Assembly (NCBI RefSeq): GCF_017116825.1
Contig: NZ_JAFIRD010000001.1
Span: 62,001-126,000, forward strand
Reading direction: 5' to 3'
DNA from: Mycoplasma enhydrae
GTDB taxonomy: Bacteria; Bacillota_I; Bacilli_A; Mycoplasmatales; Metamycoplasmataceae
DNA length: 64,000 nucleotides
The notes under the pieces are model-generated. The model saw nothing but the letters and a program-made list of their open reading frames with translations. It was not told the DNA's origin and made no database searches. A program made the position numbers and the translations under genes. Below are positions 47,282 to 57,826 of the stretch, one piece after another. How positions within the stretch are numbered: the stretch's first letter is position 1; each line of letters begins with the position of its first letter.

Positions 47282-47545
47282 ATGGCAAATATTAAATCAA
47301 AACAAAAAGCAATATTATCTAATAAAAAGGCAAATGAACGCAACTCAGCTATTAAATCAACAGTTAGAACTGCTATCAAAAAAGCTAAATTAGCTGCACA
47401 ATCTAAAAATGAAAAGACTGCTGAATTAGTTGCTAAAGCACACCACGAAATTGATAAAGCCGTTTCTAAGGGTGTATTACACCAAAATAATGGTGCAAGA
47501 AAAGCTAGCCGTTTAGATGCGTTTATTGCTAAAGAAAATAATTAA
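47282..47545 (+). CDS. rpsT: 30S ribosomal protein S20
   Basis: This 87-residue protein binds 16S rRNA. It starts MANIKSKQKAILSNKKANERN and has the typical S20 pattern of basic helices, ending with VLHQNNGARKASRLDAFI. AGAAAGG precedes the ATG. It is monocistronic, between the metallopeptidase gene and a bidirectional terminator. Confidence 0.97.
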   Translation: MANIKSKQKAILSNKKANERNSAIKSTVRTAIKKAKLAAQSKNEKTAELVAKAHHEIDKAVSKGVLHQNNGARKASRLDAFIAKENN

Positions 47546-47591
47546 TTTACTCAATAATGAATTTTAAAATCAAGTAAATTATCTTTTAATT

Positions 47592-47654
47592 AAAAAACAT
47601 CAGATCAAATAGTTATCTTTAATAAGATAATTTATTCTAAATCTGATGTTTTTT
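47592..47654. terminator. Bidirectional terminator between rpsT and rsmI
   Basis: AAAAAACATCAGAT pairs with ATCTGATGTTTTTT. The right arm lies inside the last codons of rsmI, so the terminator overlaps coding sequence. Confidence 0.8.
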
Positions 47655-48366
47655 GTTTATTTTTTAGAGATTCATATTTATTAACTTTTTTGGTTTTTGG
47701 TTTTTTGATTAAGAATACCAATACAAATTCACCCTTAAGATTTTGGTCATTTAGCATATTTTTAATTTCAGCTGCTGTACCTTCAAAATCTTGTTCATGA
47801 ATTTTGGTTAATTCTTTGCATAAATATAACTGTGCTTCTGAGCCAAATACTTCATTAAAATCATCTAATGTTGCCAGTAATTTGTAAGGTGAAATGTATG
47901 AAACATAAACTCCTTCTGACAATTTTTTCAATTGATTTTGTCTCTCTCCAGATTTATCTTTTAAAAAACCTAAAAAGCTAAAACTGGAGCCTAAATTTGA
48001 TTTGATAAAAGCATGAATCATAGCAGTCGGACCGCCAATTACATCAATAAATATATGATGTTTTTTTGCTTCAGATATCAAATTAAATCCTGGGTCAGAA
48101 ATGCAAGGCATTCCAGCATCAGATATTAAAGCTACATTGCGATCTTTAACTAAATCAATTATTTTAGAAGTAATTTGGCGTTCATTAAATTTATGATATG
48201 AAATCAGCTTTTTATTTTTAATATCATAATGGTTTAGTAGTCTTTGGCTTAATCTAGTGTCCTCGCACAAGATCATATCAGCCTCTTTTAAAACTCTAAT
48301 GGCTCGAAAACTTATATCTTCTAAGTTTCCAATAGGAGTTCCAACTATTGACAGTTTATTAGCCAT
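47632..48366 (-). CDS. rsmI: 16S rRNA (cytidine-1402 2'-O) methyltransferase
   Basis: This 244-residue SAM-dependent enzyme methylates the ribose of C1402 in the decoding centre. It starts NKLSIVGTPIGNLEDIS and contains ILCEDTRLSQ, ALISDAGMPCISDPGF and the GPTAMIHAF signature, all standard for the tetrapyrrole-methylase-fold RsmI family. It overlaps holB by 8 bp and ends the dnaX operon. Confidence 0.96.
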   Translation of the reverse strand: MANKLSIVGTPIGNLEDISFRAIRVLKEADMILCEDTRLSQRLLNHYDIKNKKLISYHKFNERQITSKIIDLVKDRNVALISDAGMPCISDPGFNLISEAKKHHIFIDVIGGPTAMIHAFIKSNLGSSFSFLGFLKDKSGERQNQLKKLSEGVYVSYISPYKLLATLDDFNEVFGSEAQLYLCKELTKIHEQDFEGTAAEIKNMLNDQNLKGEFVLVFLIKKPKTKKVNKYESLKNKQKTSDLE

Positions 48367-49231
48367 AGTATTTCTCCAGTTCCACTAATAAATAGCTTTT
48401 TTGTAAATTAAAATTAGCTGATTTATTTAAATTTTTTTTCACATTTTCTATCAGCTTAATTATTTTATATATCGGAACATAATCAAAATCCGTTTGAGAA
48501 ATTTTGTGGTTTTTTAAAATTGTCATTTTTTTTAGACCTTTTTTAATACGATAAATATCATTAAAAACTAAATTCATAAAGTTTAAAAAAACTTCTTTAT
48601 TGCTATAGTCTAGTGTTTGAACAATTAAATTTAAAAAAGTTTGAGGATTTTTATAAGATTCAGATATTGAGTTAGCTAATTTATCAAATAAACTAATTGA
48701 TTCTTCATTGTATTCACTATTTGTTTGACTAAAAAAGCTATTATAGGGTTTATGTGAATCAATTTCACTTAAAATTGTATTATAAATTTCAATTATTAAA
48801 GCTCTCGATTTAATTGTTTTAAGTACTTGTGATATGTAATTACATGTCATTAAAACAATGGTGTTTTGAGGAGGGTTTTCTAAAAATTTTAGTAAGCCGT
48901 TTAATGATTGCAAACTACCATTTTCAACATTGTTAATTATTAAAAATTTTCTTTTATTAGGATTTAAATTACTAGTTTCAGAAACATCATTTATTGCACC
49001 CAAAACCGAATCCTTGGTTAATGATGTTTTGTTTTGACCAATAATAAAATATAGTTCACCAAATTTTATGTCTTTTAAAGAAGTAATATTTTCACCATTT
49101 ATTTTATTAATAAAATAAAGAATATATTCATCAAAAGAATCCATCTCTTTTGATGATAATAAAAACACCTGACTAAGCTTATTTTTACTAATTGAATTAT
49201 TAATTATTCTCTCAAAATTTTTTGAAACCAT
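48359..49231 (-). CDS. holB: DNA polymerase III delta' subunit
   Basis: This 290-residue clamp-loader subunit has the AAA+ RFC-like region but no functional P-loop, as is normal for delta'. The clear match is NNVENGSLQSLNGLLKFLENPPQNTIVLMTCN, followed by SRALIIEI in place of sensor 1. It lies 2 bp behind tmk and overlaps rsmI. With DnaX at 50.8 kb it would form part of the clamp loader; the delta subunit is not in the window. Confidence 0.9.
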   Translation of the reverse strand: MVSKNFERIINNSISKNKLSQVFLLSSKEMDSFDEYILYFINKINGENITSLKDIKFGELYFIIGQNKTSLTKDSVLGAINDVSETSNLNPNKRKFLIINNVENGSLQSLNGLLKFLENPPQNTIVLMTCNYISQVLKTIKSRALIIEIYNTILSEIDSHKPYNSFFSQTNSEYNEESISLFDKLANSISESYKNPQTFLNLIVQTLDYSNKEVFLNFMNLVFNDIYRIKKGLKKMTILKNHKISQTDFDYVPIYKIIKLIENVKKNLNKSANFNLQKSYLLVELEKYYG

Positions 49232-49233
49232 AA

Positions 49234-49872
49234 TTACAATACTTTTTCTTCTTTTAAAATATTAATTATTTTTTGGAATAATTCGATTATTGAACAATTA
49301 GCATCTACAATACGATATCTTTCAGGATTTTTAGCAATAACTTTTTGATACGCTTTTCTTAAAGAAACATAATATGATATATCTGATGTTTCTAATCTAT
49401 CCATACCTTCACGCATTTTAGTAATTCTTTCAACTGAAAGCGCTGGCTCTAAGTCAAAGAAAATAATTAAATCAGGTTCAGTTGAACTTGTAGCAATTTT
49501 ATTAATTATTTCTACATTTTCAAGACCAGCATCACCTAAAATTCCTTGATAAACATATGAGGAAGTTGTATATCTATCTGATATGACATGTTTATTATCT
49601 TTTAAAGCTGGCAAAATTCCTTTTTCTAAATTAAGTCTTCTGCTTGTAGCAAATAACAAAGCATCCACCATTGAACTAAAAGAGTTTTCATTATCTAAGA
49701 TTAATTGCCTGATTTTTTCAGCTTCTTTTGAAAAAGCAGAGCCTGGTTCACGTGTAAAAACGAAATTATCTATTAAGTTTTTGTTAATTAATTCATTTTT
49801 TAACATGTCAATAATAGTTGATTTACCAGAACCATCCATTCCTTCAATTGCTATAAATTTTGCTTTGTTCAT
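49234..49872 (-). CDS. tmk: Thymidylate kinase
   Basis: This 212-residue enzyme converts dTMP to dTDP. It has the P-loop IEGMDGSGKST, the TREPG motif, DALLFATSRRLNLEKGI and the DRYTTSSYVYQG (DRY) region. I chose the ATG at 49872 because GAGGAAG lies directly upstream and the length then matches the family; an ATG at 49899 adds nine residues but overlaps no ribosome binding site and abuts the recR stop. It follows recR in the operon and cooperates with Tdk at 20.5 kb. Confidence 0.95.
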   Translation of the reverse strand: MNKAKFIAIEGMDGSGKSTIIDMLKNELINKNLIDNFVFTREPGSAFSKEAEKIRQLILDNENSFSSMVDALLFATSRRLNLEKGILPALKDNKHVISDRYTTSSYVYQGILGDAGLENVEIINKIATSSTEPDLIIFFDLEPALSVERITKMREGMDRLETSDISYYVSLRKAYQKVIAKNPERYRIVDANCSIIELFQKIINILKEEKVL

Positions 49873-49899
49873 ATCTTCCTCATTCCTTTTATTATTCAT

Positions 49900-50490
49900 T
49901 TAGTTTATTTTCTTTTTATTTAAGATTGATTGTTTTAGTGTTATTAAATCAACTGCATCGATTGACATTCCGAATGGTATTCCAATTGATAGTTGATAAA
50001 CATTGTAATATTTTAGCTCGTCTCTTAATTTCTTTTCAATATAACGCATTGTTATTTGACCATTAAAGTCAGAATTAAGAGCTAGAATAATTTCGTCAAA
50101 TTGTTTCGATAGTTCAAATAATTTTTTAAGTTTAAGTTCAAATTTTTCACTAACATTTTTTAAATCTACTAATTCATTAAAAATAAAGTATTTTCCCTTA
50201 GGGATATCTAATTGTTCAAATTTATTAATATCGTTATTTGTTGAAACAACATATAACTTTTTTTGCCGGCTTTTATCAGAGCAAATATCACATAATTCCT
50301 TACTTGTATAAGCTAAGCATTGGATACATTTAGTAGTTTGAGAAGCTAATTCAATTATTTTGTTAAATAATTCTTTTGATTCATCAACGTCATTATCTAA
50401 GAAAAAATTTATGATTTTATTAGCCTGGCGAATTGAAATTCCGGGAATTTTTTTTAATAAATCTACAATTTCATCAATTTTTTTATCCAT
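49900..50490 (-). CDS. recR: Recombination mediator RecR
   Basis: This 196-residue DNA-binding ring protein acts with RecO in gap repair. It has the N-terminal helix-hairpin-helix (LKKIPGISIRQANKI), the Cys4 zinc site (CIQCLAYTSKELCDIC), and a Toprim domain around EIILALNSDFNGQITMRYI. The C-terminal Walker B-like SIGIPFGMSIDAVD is present. It overlaps ybaB by TAATG. Confidence 0.93.
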   Translation of the reverse strand: MDKKIDEIVDLLKKIPGISIRQANKIINFFLDNDVDESKELFNKIIELASQTTKCIQCLAYTSKELCDICSDKSRQKKLYVVSTNNDINKFEQLDIPKGKYFIFNELVDLKNVSEKFELKLKKLFELSKQFDEIILALNSDFNGQITMRYIEKKLRDELKYYNVYQLSIGIPFGMSIDAVDLITLKQSILNKKKIN

Positions 50491-50783
50491 TAAAATGGCA
50501 TTCCTGTATTTGAGTATTTTTCAGCAATTTTATCATATGCTTCTTGAACCTTATCAATCGCTTCATTAACAGCAATCATAACTAAGTCTTGAACTAATTC
50601 AGGATCTTCAGGATCGATTAAAGCTTCATTAATTTCTATCTTAGTGATTTTTCTTTCACCATTCATAGTAACTGTTATACCTTGTTTTTCAACAGTGAAA
50701 ATTGTTTTTGAAACTTCTTGTTCATCTTTTTCCATTTCACCTTGAATTCTTTTGGCATTTTTTAACATTTCGTTTATATTCAT
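50490..50783 (-). CDS. YbaB/EbfC family nucleoid-associated protein
   Basis: This 97-residue protein has the family pattern: MNINEMLKNAKRIQGEMEK, GITVTMNGERKITKIEI, and the C-terminal VNEAIDKVQEAYDKIAEKYSN helix. The dnaX-ybaB-recR order is conserved in many bacteria. It starts 14 bp after dnaX and its stop overlaps the recR start. Confidence 0.95.
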   Translation of the reverse strand: MNINEMLKNAKRIQGEMEKDEQEVSKTIFTVEKQGITVTMNGERKITKIEINEALIDPEDPELVQDLVMIAVNEAIDKVQEAYDKIAEKYSNTGMPF

Positions 50784-50796
50784 TATTATTTCTCCA

Positions 50797-52800
50797 TTAT
50801 TCTTTTGGTTCTTTTACAGCATCACCAAATAATTTTTTAGCATATTCAATAGAAGGTGTTGATTTATTTTTATATTTATCTAAATTAGGCAAGTCTAATA
50901 GCGGTTGTTGTTCATTGATCTTATCTTTTCAATTTAACTTACAATTTTCAATAGCTTTTTCCAATTGCTCATATGTTACAGCAATAACATTTACATAACG
51001 ATTGAAAATACTATATAAAACTTCCATTAATTGTGAATCTTTTCTTTTTAAATTCAATTGATGAACTTTAATAATATCAGGCGATTTTAGTACAATCAAT
51101 TGATCCAAAGAAAGAAAAATTTTAAATCCTAATAAAAGTTCTTTTAGATGACTTAATTCTGGTGATATTTTTGTTTCCAGCATATTGTAGTTAATTTCAT
51201 CAAACTTAGCTACTTTATCATTGTTGTAGTTGTACATTTTTTTCTTAACATATTGATAAATAAAAGCTAAATTATCAACATCATTTTGAGCAATTTCAGG
51301 TGTTAAAATTTCAACATCATTTTTTGATTCAGAAATATCATTAGAAAATTCACTTGTTATTATTTCATTTAGAATATCGTCATTTTCATATTCTTTAGTG
51401 GTATCTGCCACCAATATTTCAGAAGTTTTTTCTAGTATTTTGTCCAAATTTTCTTCATTAATACCGAGGTCATCCATTTTTGGTTTATTATTAAATGTTA
51501 TTTCGCTTTGAGTATTATATGAATTTGATATGCTAGCTAAATTAAAAACTGAATTAAAGTCTTTAGCATTGTTTTTAGTATCTTTAGTTTGTTCTTCTTC
51601 CTCTTGTTCATTTAAAATTGCTTCATTAACAATTTTAAAATCATTTTCATTAGGAGTACCTTGATTGCCCAAACTTGAAGAATTATTTTTATAATTAATA
51701 TTTAAATCATGACTTGAAGTTTTAGATTGATAAGATGCCATTTTTAGAAGGTATATTTCCATTACTTGTTTTGGCAAATCACTATAATTAATTTCTTTAA
51801 TTGCTTCAGTAATATATTCAATATATTTAAACAAAATATCATCTTTAATATCAAAGCTTAAAAACGACTCTTTGGAAGCATATTCTAATAGTTTTTCATC
51901 ATTAGTTTTTTTGAAAACCACATAATCTTTTAAAGTCTTAAATATTTGTAAAGCAATCTTTTCAACACTTGCTCCGTTTTCAATTAAATAACTAAATTTT
52001 TCAACTAATAATTTATATTCGTTTTCATAAATTAACTTAATCATAGTTCATATATTATTAAAATCAACTATGCCATATAGATTTTCTATTGCTTGCTGAC
52101 TTATTTCTTCATTAGCACAATAAATAGCCACTTGGTCAGCAATACTTAGAGTATCTCTAAAACTTCCATTACCTAAGTCAACTAACAATTTAATCGCTCC
52201 AGAAGAGGCTTTAATGTTTTCCTTATTAAAAATATATTCTAGCTGTTTGTGTAATATTTCACGATCAATTTTTTTGAAATTAAATCTTTGAACACGACTT
52301 AATATAGTTAGTGGTATTTTTTGCGGATCTGTAGTTGCTAAAATAAATATTACATGTTTAGGAGGCTCTTCTAAAGTTTTTAATAAGGCATTAAATGCGC
52401 CTTTAGATAACATATGAATTTCATCGATAATGTAAATTTTATATTTACTATTTGTAGGTAAATGTTTAATTTTTTCTTTAAGTTGTCTAATATCTTCAAT
52501 TCCCGTGTTTGAAGCTGCATCTATTTCAATAATATCCATATTTCTATCAATAAACTCAATACATTTTCCACAAGGATTTTCATTTACACGATCAACACAA
52601 TTTATTGCGTTAGCAAAAATTTTAGCAGTCGATGTTTTACCATTTCCATGCGGACCGCAGAATAAATAGGCGTGCGTTAACTTATTTTCCTTAAGAATAT
52701 TTTTTAGTGTATTAACAATATGTTCCTGTCCATAGACTTCATCAAAGTTCTTAGGGCGATATTGACGATATAGAGCCTGATATTTATTAGTTAATGACAT
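50797..52800 (-). CDS. dnaX: DNA polymerase III subunits gamma/tau
   Basis: This 667-residue clamp-loader ATPase has YRQYRPKNFDEVYGQ, Walker A CGPHGNGKTSTAK, a zinc site (ENPCGKC), IYIIDEIHMLSKGAFNALLKTLEEPP and the SRVQRFNF sensor region in its first 230 residues. The C-terminal half is Glu/Asn-rich and poorly conserved, as is usual for tau. I chose the ATG at 52800 because AGGAGG lies directly upstream; an in-frame start at 52833 has no ribosome binding site. It is the first gene of the replication/repair operon. No convincing frameshift site for a separate gamma form was found. Confidence 0.96.
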
Positions 52801-52935
52801 TAGACCTCCTAAATAATATTTATATTTTACCAAATTAAACTATGGCAAAATTAAAACTTATTTTTTTAGGCATAGCATTAAAATAAAATACAAATAAAGT
52901 GCCTAAATTCTAATTAAGTTTATAATAATTTATGT

Positions 52936-53442
52936 ATGAATAAAATAGACAAGGTATTTAGCAAAAAACAGCGTAGAAATTTTTACAATCACTTTACTTT
53001 TAGCATTATTGCTTTTATTATTAGTGTTTTTTTAGTTATTGCTATATATTTCATGAAAATTGATTTAACCAATTCAGTATTTTTTGGAATTGTAACTGTT
53101 TTGGTTTTGACATGCATAATTTTTGCTTTTGATATTTATAGTTTTTTTAGTGTTTTCAAAGATAGACAACATTATCAAAAAGCAAAACTTTTTAGAATTA
53201 ATTTTGCTTTAATTATAGTTATTTTGGTATGTATTATTACTTTTATTGCTTTAGTGTTGACCTTAAATTCATTTAGGCAAAGTTTAATTAGTGCTATTGA
53301 TAAAAAAGATAGCGAACGTGCTCAACAAGTTAGAAATTATTTTGATATTTCAAAAAACTTATTTTACTTTTTTAATTCAATTACTATAGCAGCTTCATTA
53401 GTAATATTAACTATTAATATTGTTTTAAAAAAGAAAAACTAA
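52936..53442 (+). CDS. Four-helix membrane protein of unknown function
   Basis: This 168-residue protein has four hydrophobic segments at about 20-43, 47-72, 83-110 and 143-163, short loops, and a basic C-terminus (LKKKN). No motif is recognised. TATAAT at 52921-52926 lies nine bases before the ATG and no Shine-Dalgarno sequence is present, so the transcript may be nearly leaderless. It is followed at 29 bp by the Nudix gene, whose own AAAGGAGG suggests they share an mRNA. Confidence 0.75.
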   Translation: MNKIDKVFSKKQRRNFYNHFTFSIIAFIISVFLVIAIYFMKIDLTNSVFFGIVTVLVLTCIIFAFDIYSFFSVFKDRQHYQKAKLFRINFALIIVILVCIITFIALVLTLNSFRQSLISAIDKKDSERAQQVRNYFDISKNLFYFFNSITIAASLVILTINIVLKKKN

Positions 53443-53471
53443 GTCTTTTGATTTAAAGGAGGTTACATAAA

Positions 53472-53900
53472 ATGAGATATGAAAAATCGTGTGGTCTAAT
53501 TGTGCTTAAAAATATTGAATCTAAATTATATGTACTTTTAGTTCAACAAAAAGCAGGTCATTGAAGTTTTCCTAAAGGACATGTTGAAAAAGATGAAACT
53601 GAAATAGAAACTGCAATTCGAGAAACAAAAGAAGAAACTAATATTGATGTAGAAATTCTTGATGGTTTTAGAGAAACTTCTCAATACTCGCCATTTAAGG
53701 GAACAAGTAAAAAAGTCGTTTTTTTCCTAGCTAAACCAAAAAGCTTTGATTTAAAAAATCAAATCGAAGAAATTGATGTTGTCGAATGAGTTAATGTTGA
53801 AGAAGCTTTAGTTAATCGAATTATTCATGACAACAATCGTGAAATTCTTGAAAAAGCTATTAATCATTACATTAATCATTATTGAAATTACAAAAAATAA
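53472..53900 (+). CDS. Nudix hydrolase, Ap4A-hydrolase-like
   Basis: This 142-residue protein has the Nudix box GHVEKDETEIETAIRETKEETN (Gly-x5-Glu-x7-Arg-Glu-x2-Glu-Glu), preceded by HWSFPKG, which recalls diadenosine tetraphosphate hydrolases. It begins YEKSCGLIVL and ends with a C-terminal helix. The substrate is inferred only. AAAGGAGG precedes the ATG at 53472. Three TGA-coded Trp break the standard reading. Confidence 0.9.
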
Positions 53901-53954
53901 AAACTCACTTTTGCAACAAGATTCATTTTAGAATCTAGCACATTAAGTGAGTTT
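53901..53954. terminator. Bidirectional terminator between the Nudix gene and secA
   Basis: AAACTCACTT pairs with AAGTGAGTTT with an AGATTC/GAATCT inner stem, between two convergent genes. Confidence 0.8.
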
Positions 53955-53958
53955 ATTT

Positions 53959-56547
53959 TTATTCTTCTTTTTTAGGATTAGATGTAGCTGAAAGTTGTTC
54001 TAATTTTAATTTTAATTCTTGAAAAATTTCATCTTTTTTAGTATTAATTTTTTCAATCACTTCTTGTTCACTTAAACCTTCAGATAATAAATGTCTCGCT
54101 TCTGATTCTAATAAATAGTTTATAAAACTATTAACTTTTTCAAGACCATTTGAATTTTCAGAATTTGAAGTTTCTAATCAGTCCAAATCAATTTGACTAT
54201 TTGAAGAAGGAAGAGCATCATAATTATTTAATAAATTAATACTACATTCTAAAGCAATTCTATCTGTTAGTTCTTTAAATTTCTTAGAACCAAGTTTAGT
54301 ATAAATTTGATATGGGTTTTTTTGAGCATATTGGACCAAGTGTGTACTACGACGCAATTTATCCATAATATTAATATGGTCTTGTCAACCTGAATCAAAG
54401 ACATTAAGAATAATATTTCTTTCAGAATTAGCTAATGCTGAAAGTCCATATTTTTCAATGATGTTTTCTCTTAAAATGTCATATTCTTTATATCATATTG
54501 AAATTATGTAGCTTATTAACTCTTCACGGTCCATTTTTTTAATTTCATCAACACTAAAAGTGTGTTTTGTTAAAACCATAAAGTTTTCATTTAAATACCT
54601 TGTAAAATTTTCAAAATCCATGGTATCGTTTTTTTGAACAAAATATGGGTTATTAACAATTTGTCTAACAGCAACTTGAAATATTTTTCTGATAATTAAG
54701 CCTAAATCATCTCTTTCTAAAATAAGATCTCTTTGTTCATAAATTAAATCACGTTGTTGTCTTATAACGTCATCAAAATTTAAAACGCTTTTACGGCTAT
54801 CATAGTTAAAGCCCTCTATTTTCTTTTGAGCTCTTAAAAATGCTGACCGAATCGATTCTCCGGGAATAGGATGTGAACCATATTCTTTAAAAATTTCTTT
54901 TCATTTATCTTGAACTGAGAACCTTAGGATTAATTGGTCATCTAATGAAAGAAAGAACTTAGTATAACCTATATCTCCTTGACGTCCTGAACGTCCTTTT
55001 AGTTGATTATCAATTCGACGTGATTCGGCTTTTTCAGTTCCAAGAACATAAAGTCCTCCAACCTCTAAAGCTTCTTTACTTGGTTTAATATCAGTTCCCC
55101 GTCCAGCCATGTTGGTAGCTATAGTAACAGCGCCTAATTCTCCAGCATGTGAAATAATATCAGCTTCAGAAGCATCTTGTTTAGCATTTAAAACTGTATG
55201 AGGGATTCCTTCTTCTAACAAATATTCATGTAAAACTTCAGAATCTTCAACTTGGGCTGTACCAATTAAAATAGGTTGTTTTCTTTGATATGCTCTTTTT
55301 ACTTCTTTAACTACCGCTTGCCATTTTGAGTGCATATCTACATATATTTCATCTTTGTCATCTTTTCTAACTATTGGTTTATTAGTTGGGACAACATTAA
55401 CACGCATATTATAAATATCAATAAATTCTTTTTCCTCGGTTTTGGCTGTACCTGTCATACCACTAATTTTTTTAAATAATCTAAAAAAGTTTTGATATGT
55501 TATTGTTGCCAAAGTTTTGGTTTCAGATTCAATTTCAACTCTTTCTTTAGCTTGGATAGCTTGTTGAAGACCTTCTGAATATGCTCTTCCTTCCATGATA
55601 CGACCAGTAAATGAATCAACTAGTTCAATTTTATCATTACGAACAATATATTCAACATCTAGTTTCATAACTTTATGAGCTCTTAAAGCATTTTGAATAC
55701 GATGAACTAATTCAGAGTTTTCTAAATCATACAAGTTATTAAAATTAAAGTATTTGTTAGCTTTTTCAATTCCTTTATCAGTTAAATATACTGATTTAGT
55801 TTCTTCATCAATAAAATAATCTTCAAAATTTAAAGTACGAACAAATAAATCGGCAATGTTATACATTGAACTTTCTTCTTGTTCACCACCTGAGATAATT
55901 AAAGGAGTTTTAGCTTCATCAATTAAAATAGAATCCACTTCATCTAAAAGAATAAAATCAAGTCCTCTTTGAACTTTTTCTTCTTTTGACATTGCCATAT
56001 TATCACGCAAGTAATCAAATCCAAGTTCTGAATGAATTGAATATACAACATCACAAGCATAAGCTTGACGTTTTAACATTGCTGGCATTTGAGCTTTATT
56101 AATACCTACAGTTAAGCCTAAGAAATTAAATACTTGTCCCATTTCTTCAGCATCACGTTGAGCTAAGTATTCATTAACTGTTGAAACAATAACGCTTGAA
56201 CCATCTAAGGCATTTAAATAAACAGGAGCAATTGAGGTAATTGTTTTACCCTCTCCAGTTTTCATTTCAGCTACTGAACCTAAATCCAAAATAATTCCAC
56301 CGATCATTTGAACATCATATGGTCTTTTACCTAAAATTCTTTTGGTAGCTTCACGAGATACAGCAAAAACTTCAGGGCGAATATCTTCTCTAGTTTCACC
56401 CATCTTTAGTCTTTCTTTAAATTCTATTGTTTTAGCCTGTAGTTCTTCATCACTTAGAACCTTAATGCTGTCTTCTAATTGGTTTATTTTTCGCAAGGTA
56501 TGCTCAGCAATTCTCATTTCAGTTGTTTTAAATTTAAAAAATTTCAT
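53959..56547 (-). CDS. secA: Preprotein translocase ATPase SecA
   Basis: This 862-residue motor drives secretory proteins through SecYEG; it must serve the lipoproteins of this window. Motifs include MKTGEGKT (Walker A), VDSILIDEAKTPLIISG, TGRIMEGRAYSEGLQQAIQA, GMTGTAKTEE, TNMAGRGTDI and LKGRSGRQGD. The C-terminus ends in SNPKKEE without the Cys-rich zinc tail that binds SecB, as in other mollicutes. Several TGA codons join the pieces. It appears monocistronic. Confidence 0.98.
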
Positions 56548-56591
56548 AATTTAATATTTTATATTAAAACTCTTAAAAAAAGACTAAATTA

Positions 56592-56620
56592 AAAAGGCAG
56601 GTCACTTAAACCTGTCTTTT
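56592..56620 (-). terminator. Terminator of the ABC import operon
   Basis: AAAAG.CAGGT pairs with ACCTG.CTTTT over a seven-base loop, followed on the minus strand by more T residues. Confidence 0.8.
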
Positions 56621-56646
56621 CTTATAAATTTCAAAATTTAATTGTC

Positions 56647-56832
56647 TTAAAAGTTAAATATGTTTTCTGCAAATACAGAATATACACCTACAAATAATCC
56701 ATAAATAATGAACCCTAACATAATTAAACCCATTAAAACTACTGAAGAAATTCCAATTATACTCAAAACTCGTTTTGCAATTCTTTTATGTTTATTTTTA
56801 GTTATTAATAATTTAAAATCTTTGTTATTCAT
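56647..56832 (-). CDS. Small single-pass membrane protein at the end of the ABC operon
   Basis: This 61-residue protein has a basic N-terminus (NKDFKLLITKNKHKRIAKR) and one long hydrophobic helix (VLSIIGISSVVLMGLIMLGF). No family is recognised. The ATG lies 3 bp after the stop of the second permease, so it belongs to the operon; it may be a permease-associated peptide, which is only a guess. Confidence 0.65.
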   Translation of the reverse strand: MNNKDFKLLITKNKHKRIAKRVLSIIGISSVVLMGLIMLGFIIYGLFVGVYSVFAENIFNF

Positions 56833-56835
56833 TTT

Positions 56836-57816
56836 TTATCCTTTTGTAGCATTTCCTTGTCTTGAAATTGCTGCCATTATTCTTTTTCTTAATAGTAGGT
56901 ATATTAGCATCATTGGCAATATTGCCAATACAGTGGCTGCCATTCTAATTGATAAGACAATTTTTTGCACTTCACTACTATCTTCAGTTTTTTGTTGAAT
57001 TCTACCTGTTGTAAATAGTCACAAGTTAATTGGTGATCAATAACCAGCAGTTTCTCCTGGTGTAGAGGTTCATAATACTGCAGGTCATGTATATGAGTTT
57101 CATGACGATAAAGCAGTTAGAATAACTACAGTTCATGTTGTTGCTTTAACCATTGGTAATGCTATATTAAAGAAGTACTTAAATCCACTAGCTCCATCAA
57201 GCATCGATGATTCTTTAACAGAGTTTGGTATAGCTTCGAATGCATTTTTGTACATATAAGCATTAAATATAGAAGTTGCAAATGGAATGATTAGGGCAAC
57301 TATAATTACTGGACTATTAGTATTTAGCCAGTTGGCTTTGGAAACAAACGTATATTGCATTGTAATAAGCGTAATTTCAGGAATTACCATCAATGATAAT
57401 AAGAAACCAAAGAATGCATTTTTGCCCCTTCATTTTCTCATTGCCAGTGCATATCCTAAAGTTATTGCAAAGAATAAACGAACCATTACTGAAATAGTTG
57501 TATATGATGCAGTAAATATTAAAGCTTGTCAATATCCTTTTTGGAAAGCATCTTTAATATTTTCAAAATGGAAGCTCGTTTTGAGACCAAATTTAAATTC
57601 CTTTCCGTTATCTTCATAAGATTTTCAATCGAAAGGTCACCATGCTATTTTAGAGCTAGCTTCTTCTGTATAAAATCGTCTGTCCACTAAAGATTGTTCA
57701 ATCATAAAATAGAAAGGAAGAATGATAAGAATACTAAAGAAAGTAAGTATTGATATCTTAAAACCTCATTCAAGAAATTTTCCTAATACATTAGTTGTCG
57801 AATAAGGTTTCGACAT
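56836..57816 (-). CDS. ABC transporter permease, MalG/UgpE type
   Basis: This 326-residue inner-membrane protein has about six hydrophobic segments and a BPD_transp_1 domain with the EAA loop AIPNSVKESSMLDGASGFKYF, which contacts the ATPase. The signature P at the end of the loop is present (IALPMVKA). It pairs with the permease just upstream. About ten TGA-coded Trp, so most of the gene is hidden under the standard code. Confidence 0.9.
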
Positions 57817-57826
57817 TAATTCTTGT

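Noticed and set aside
51230-51250. Programmed frameshift in dnaX at an A-rich run
   Set aside because: There is no canonical slippery heptamer with a following stable stem or an early stop that would give a gamma form.
57287-57619. Plus-strand frame of 110 codons across the permease gene
   Set aside because: Antisense to a membrane protein gene with clear EAA loop and coupled start.
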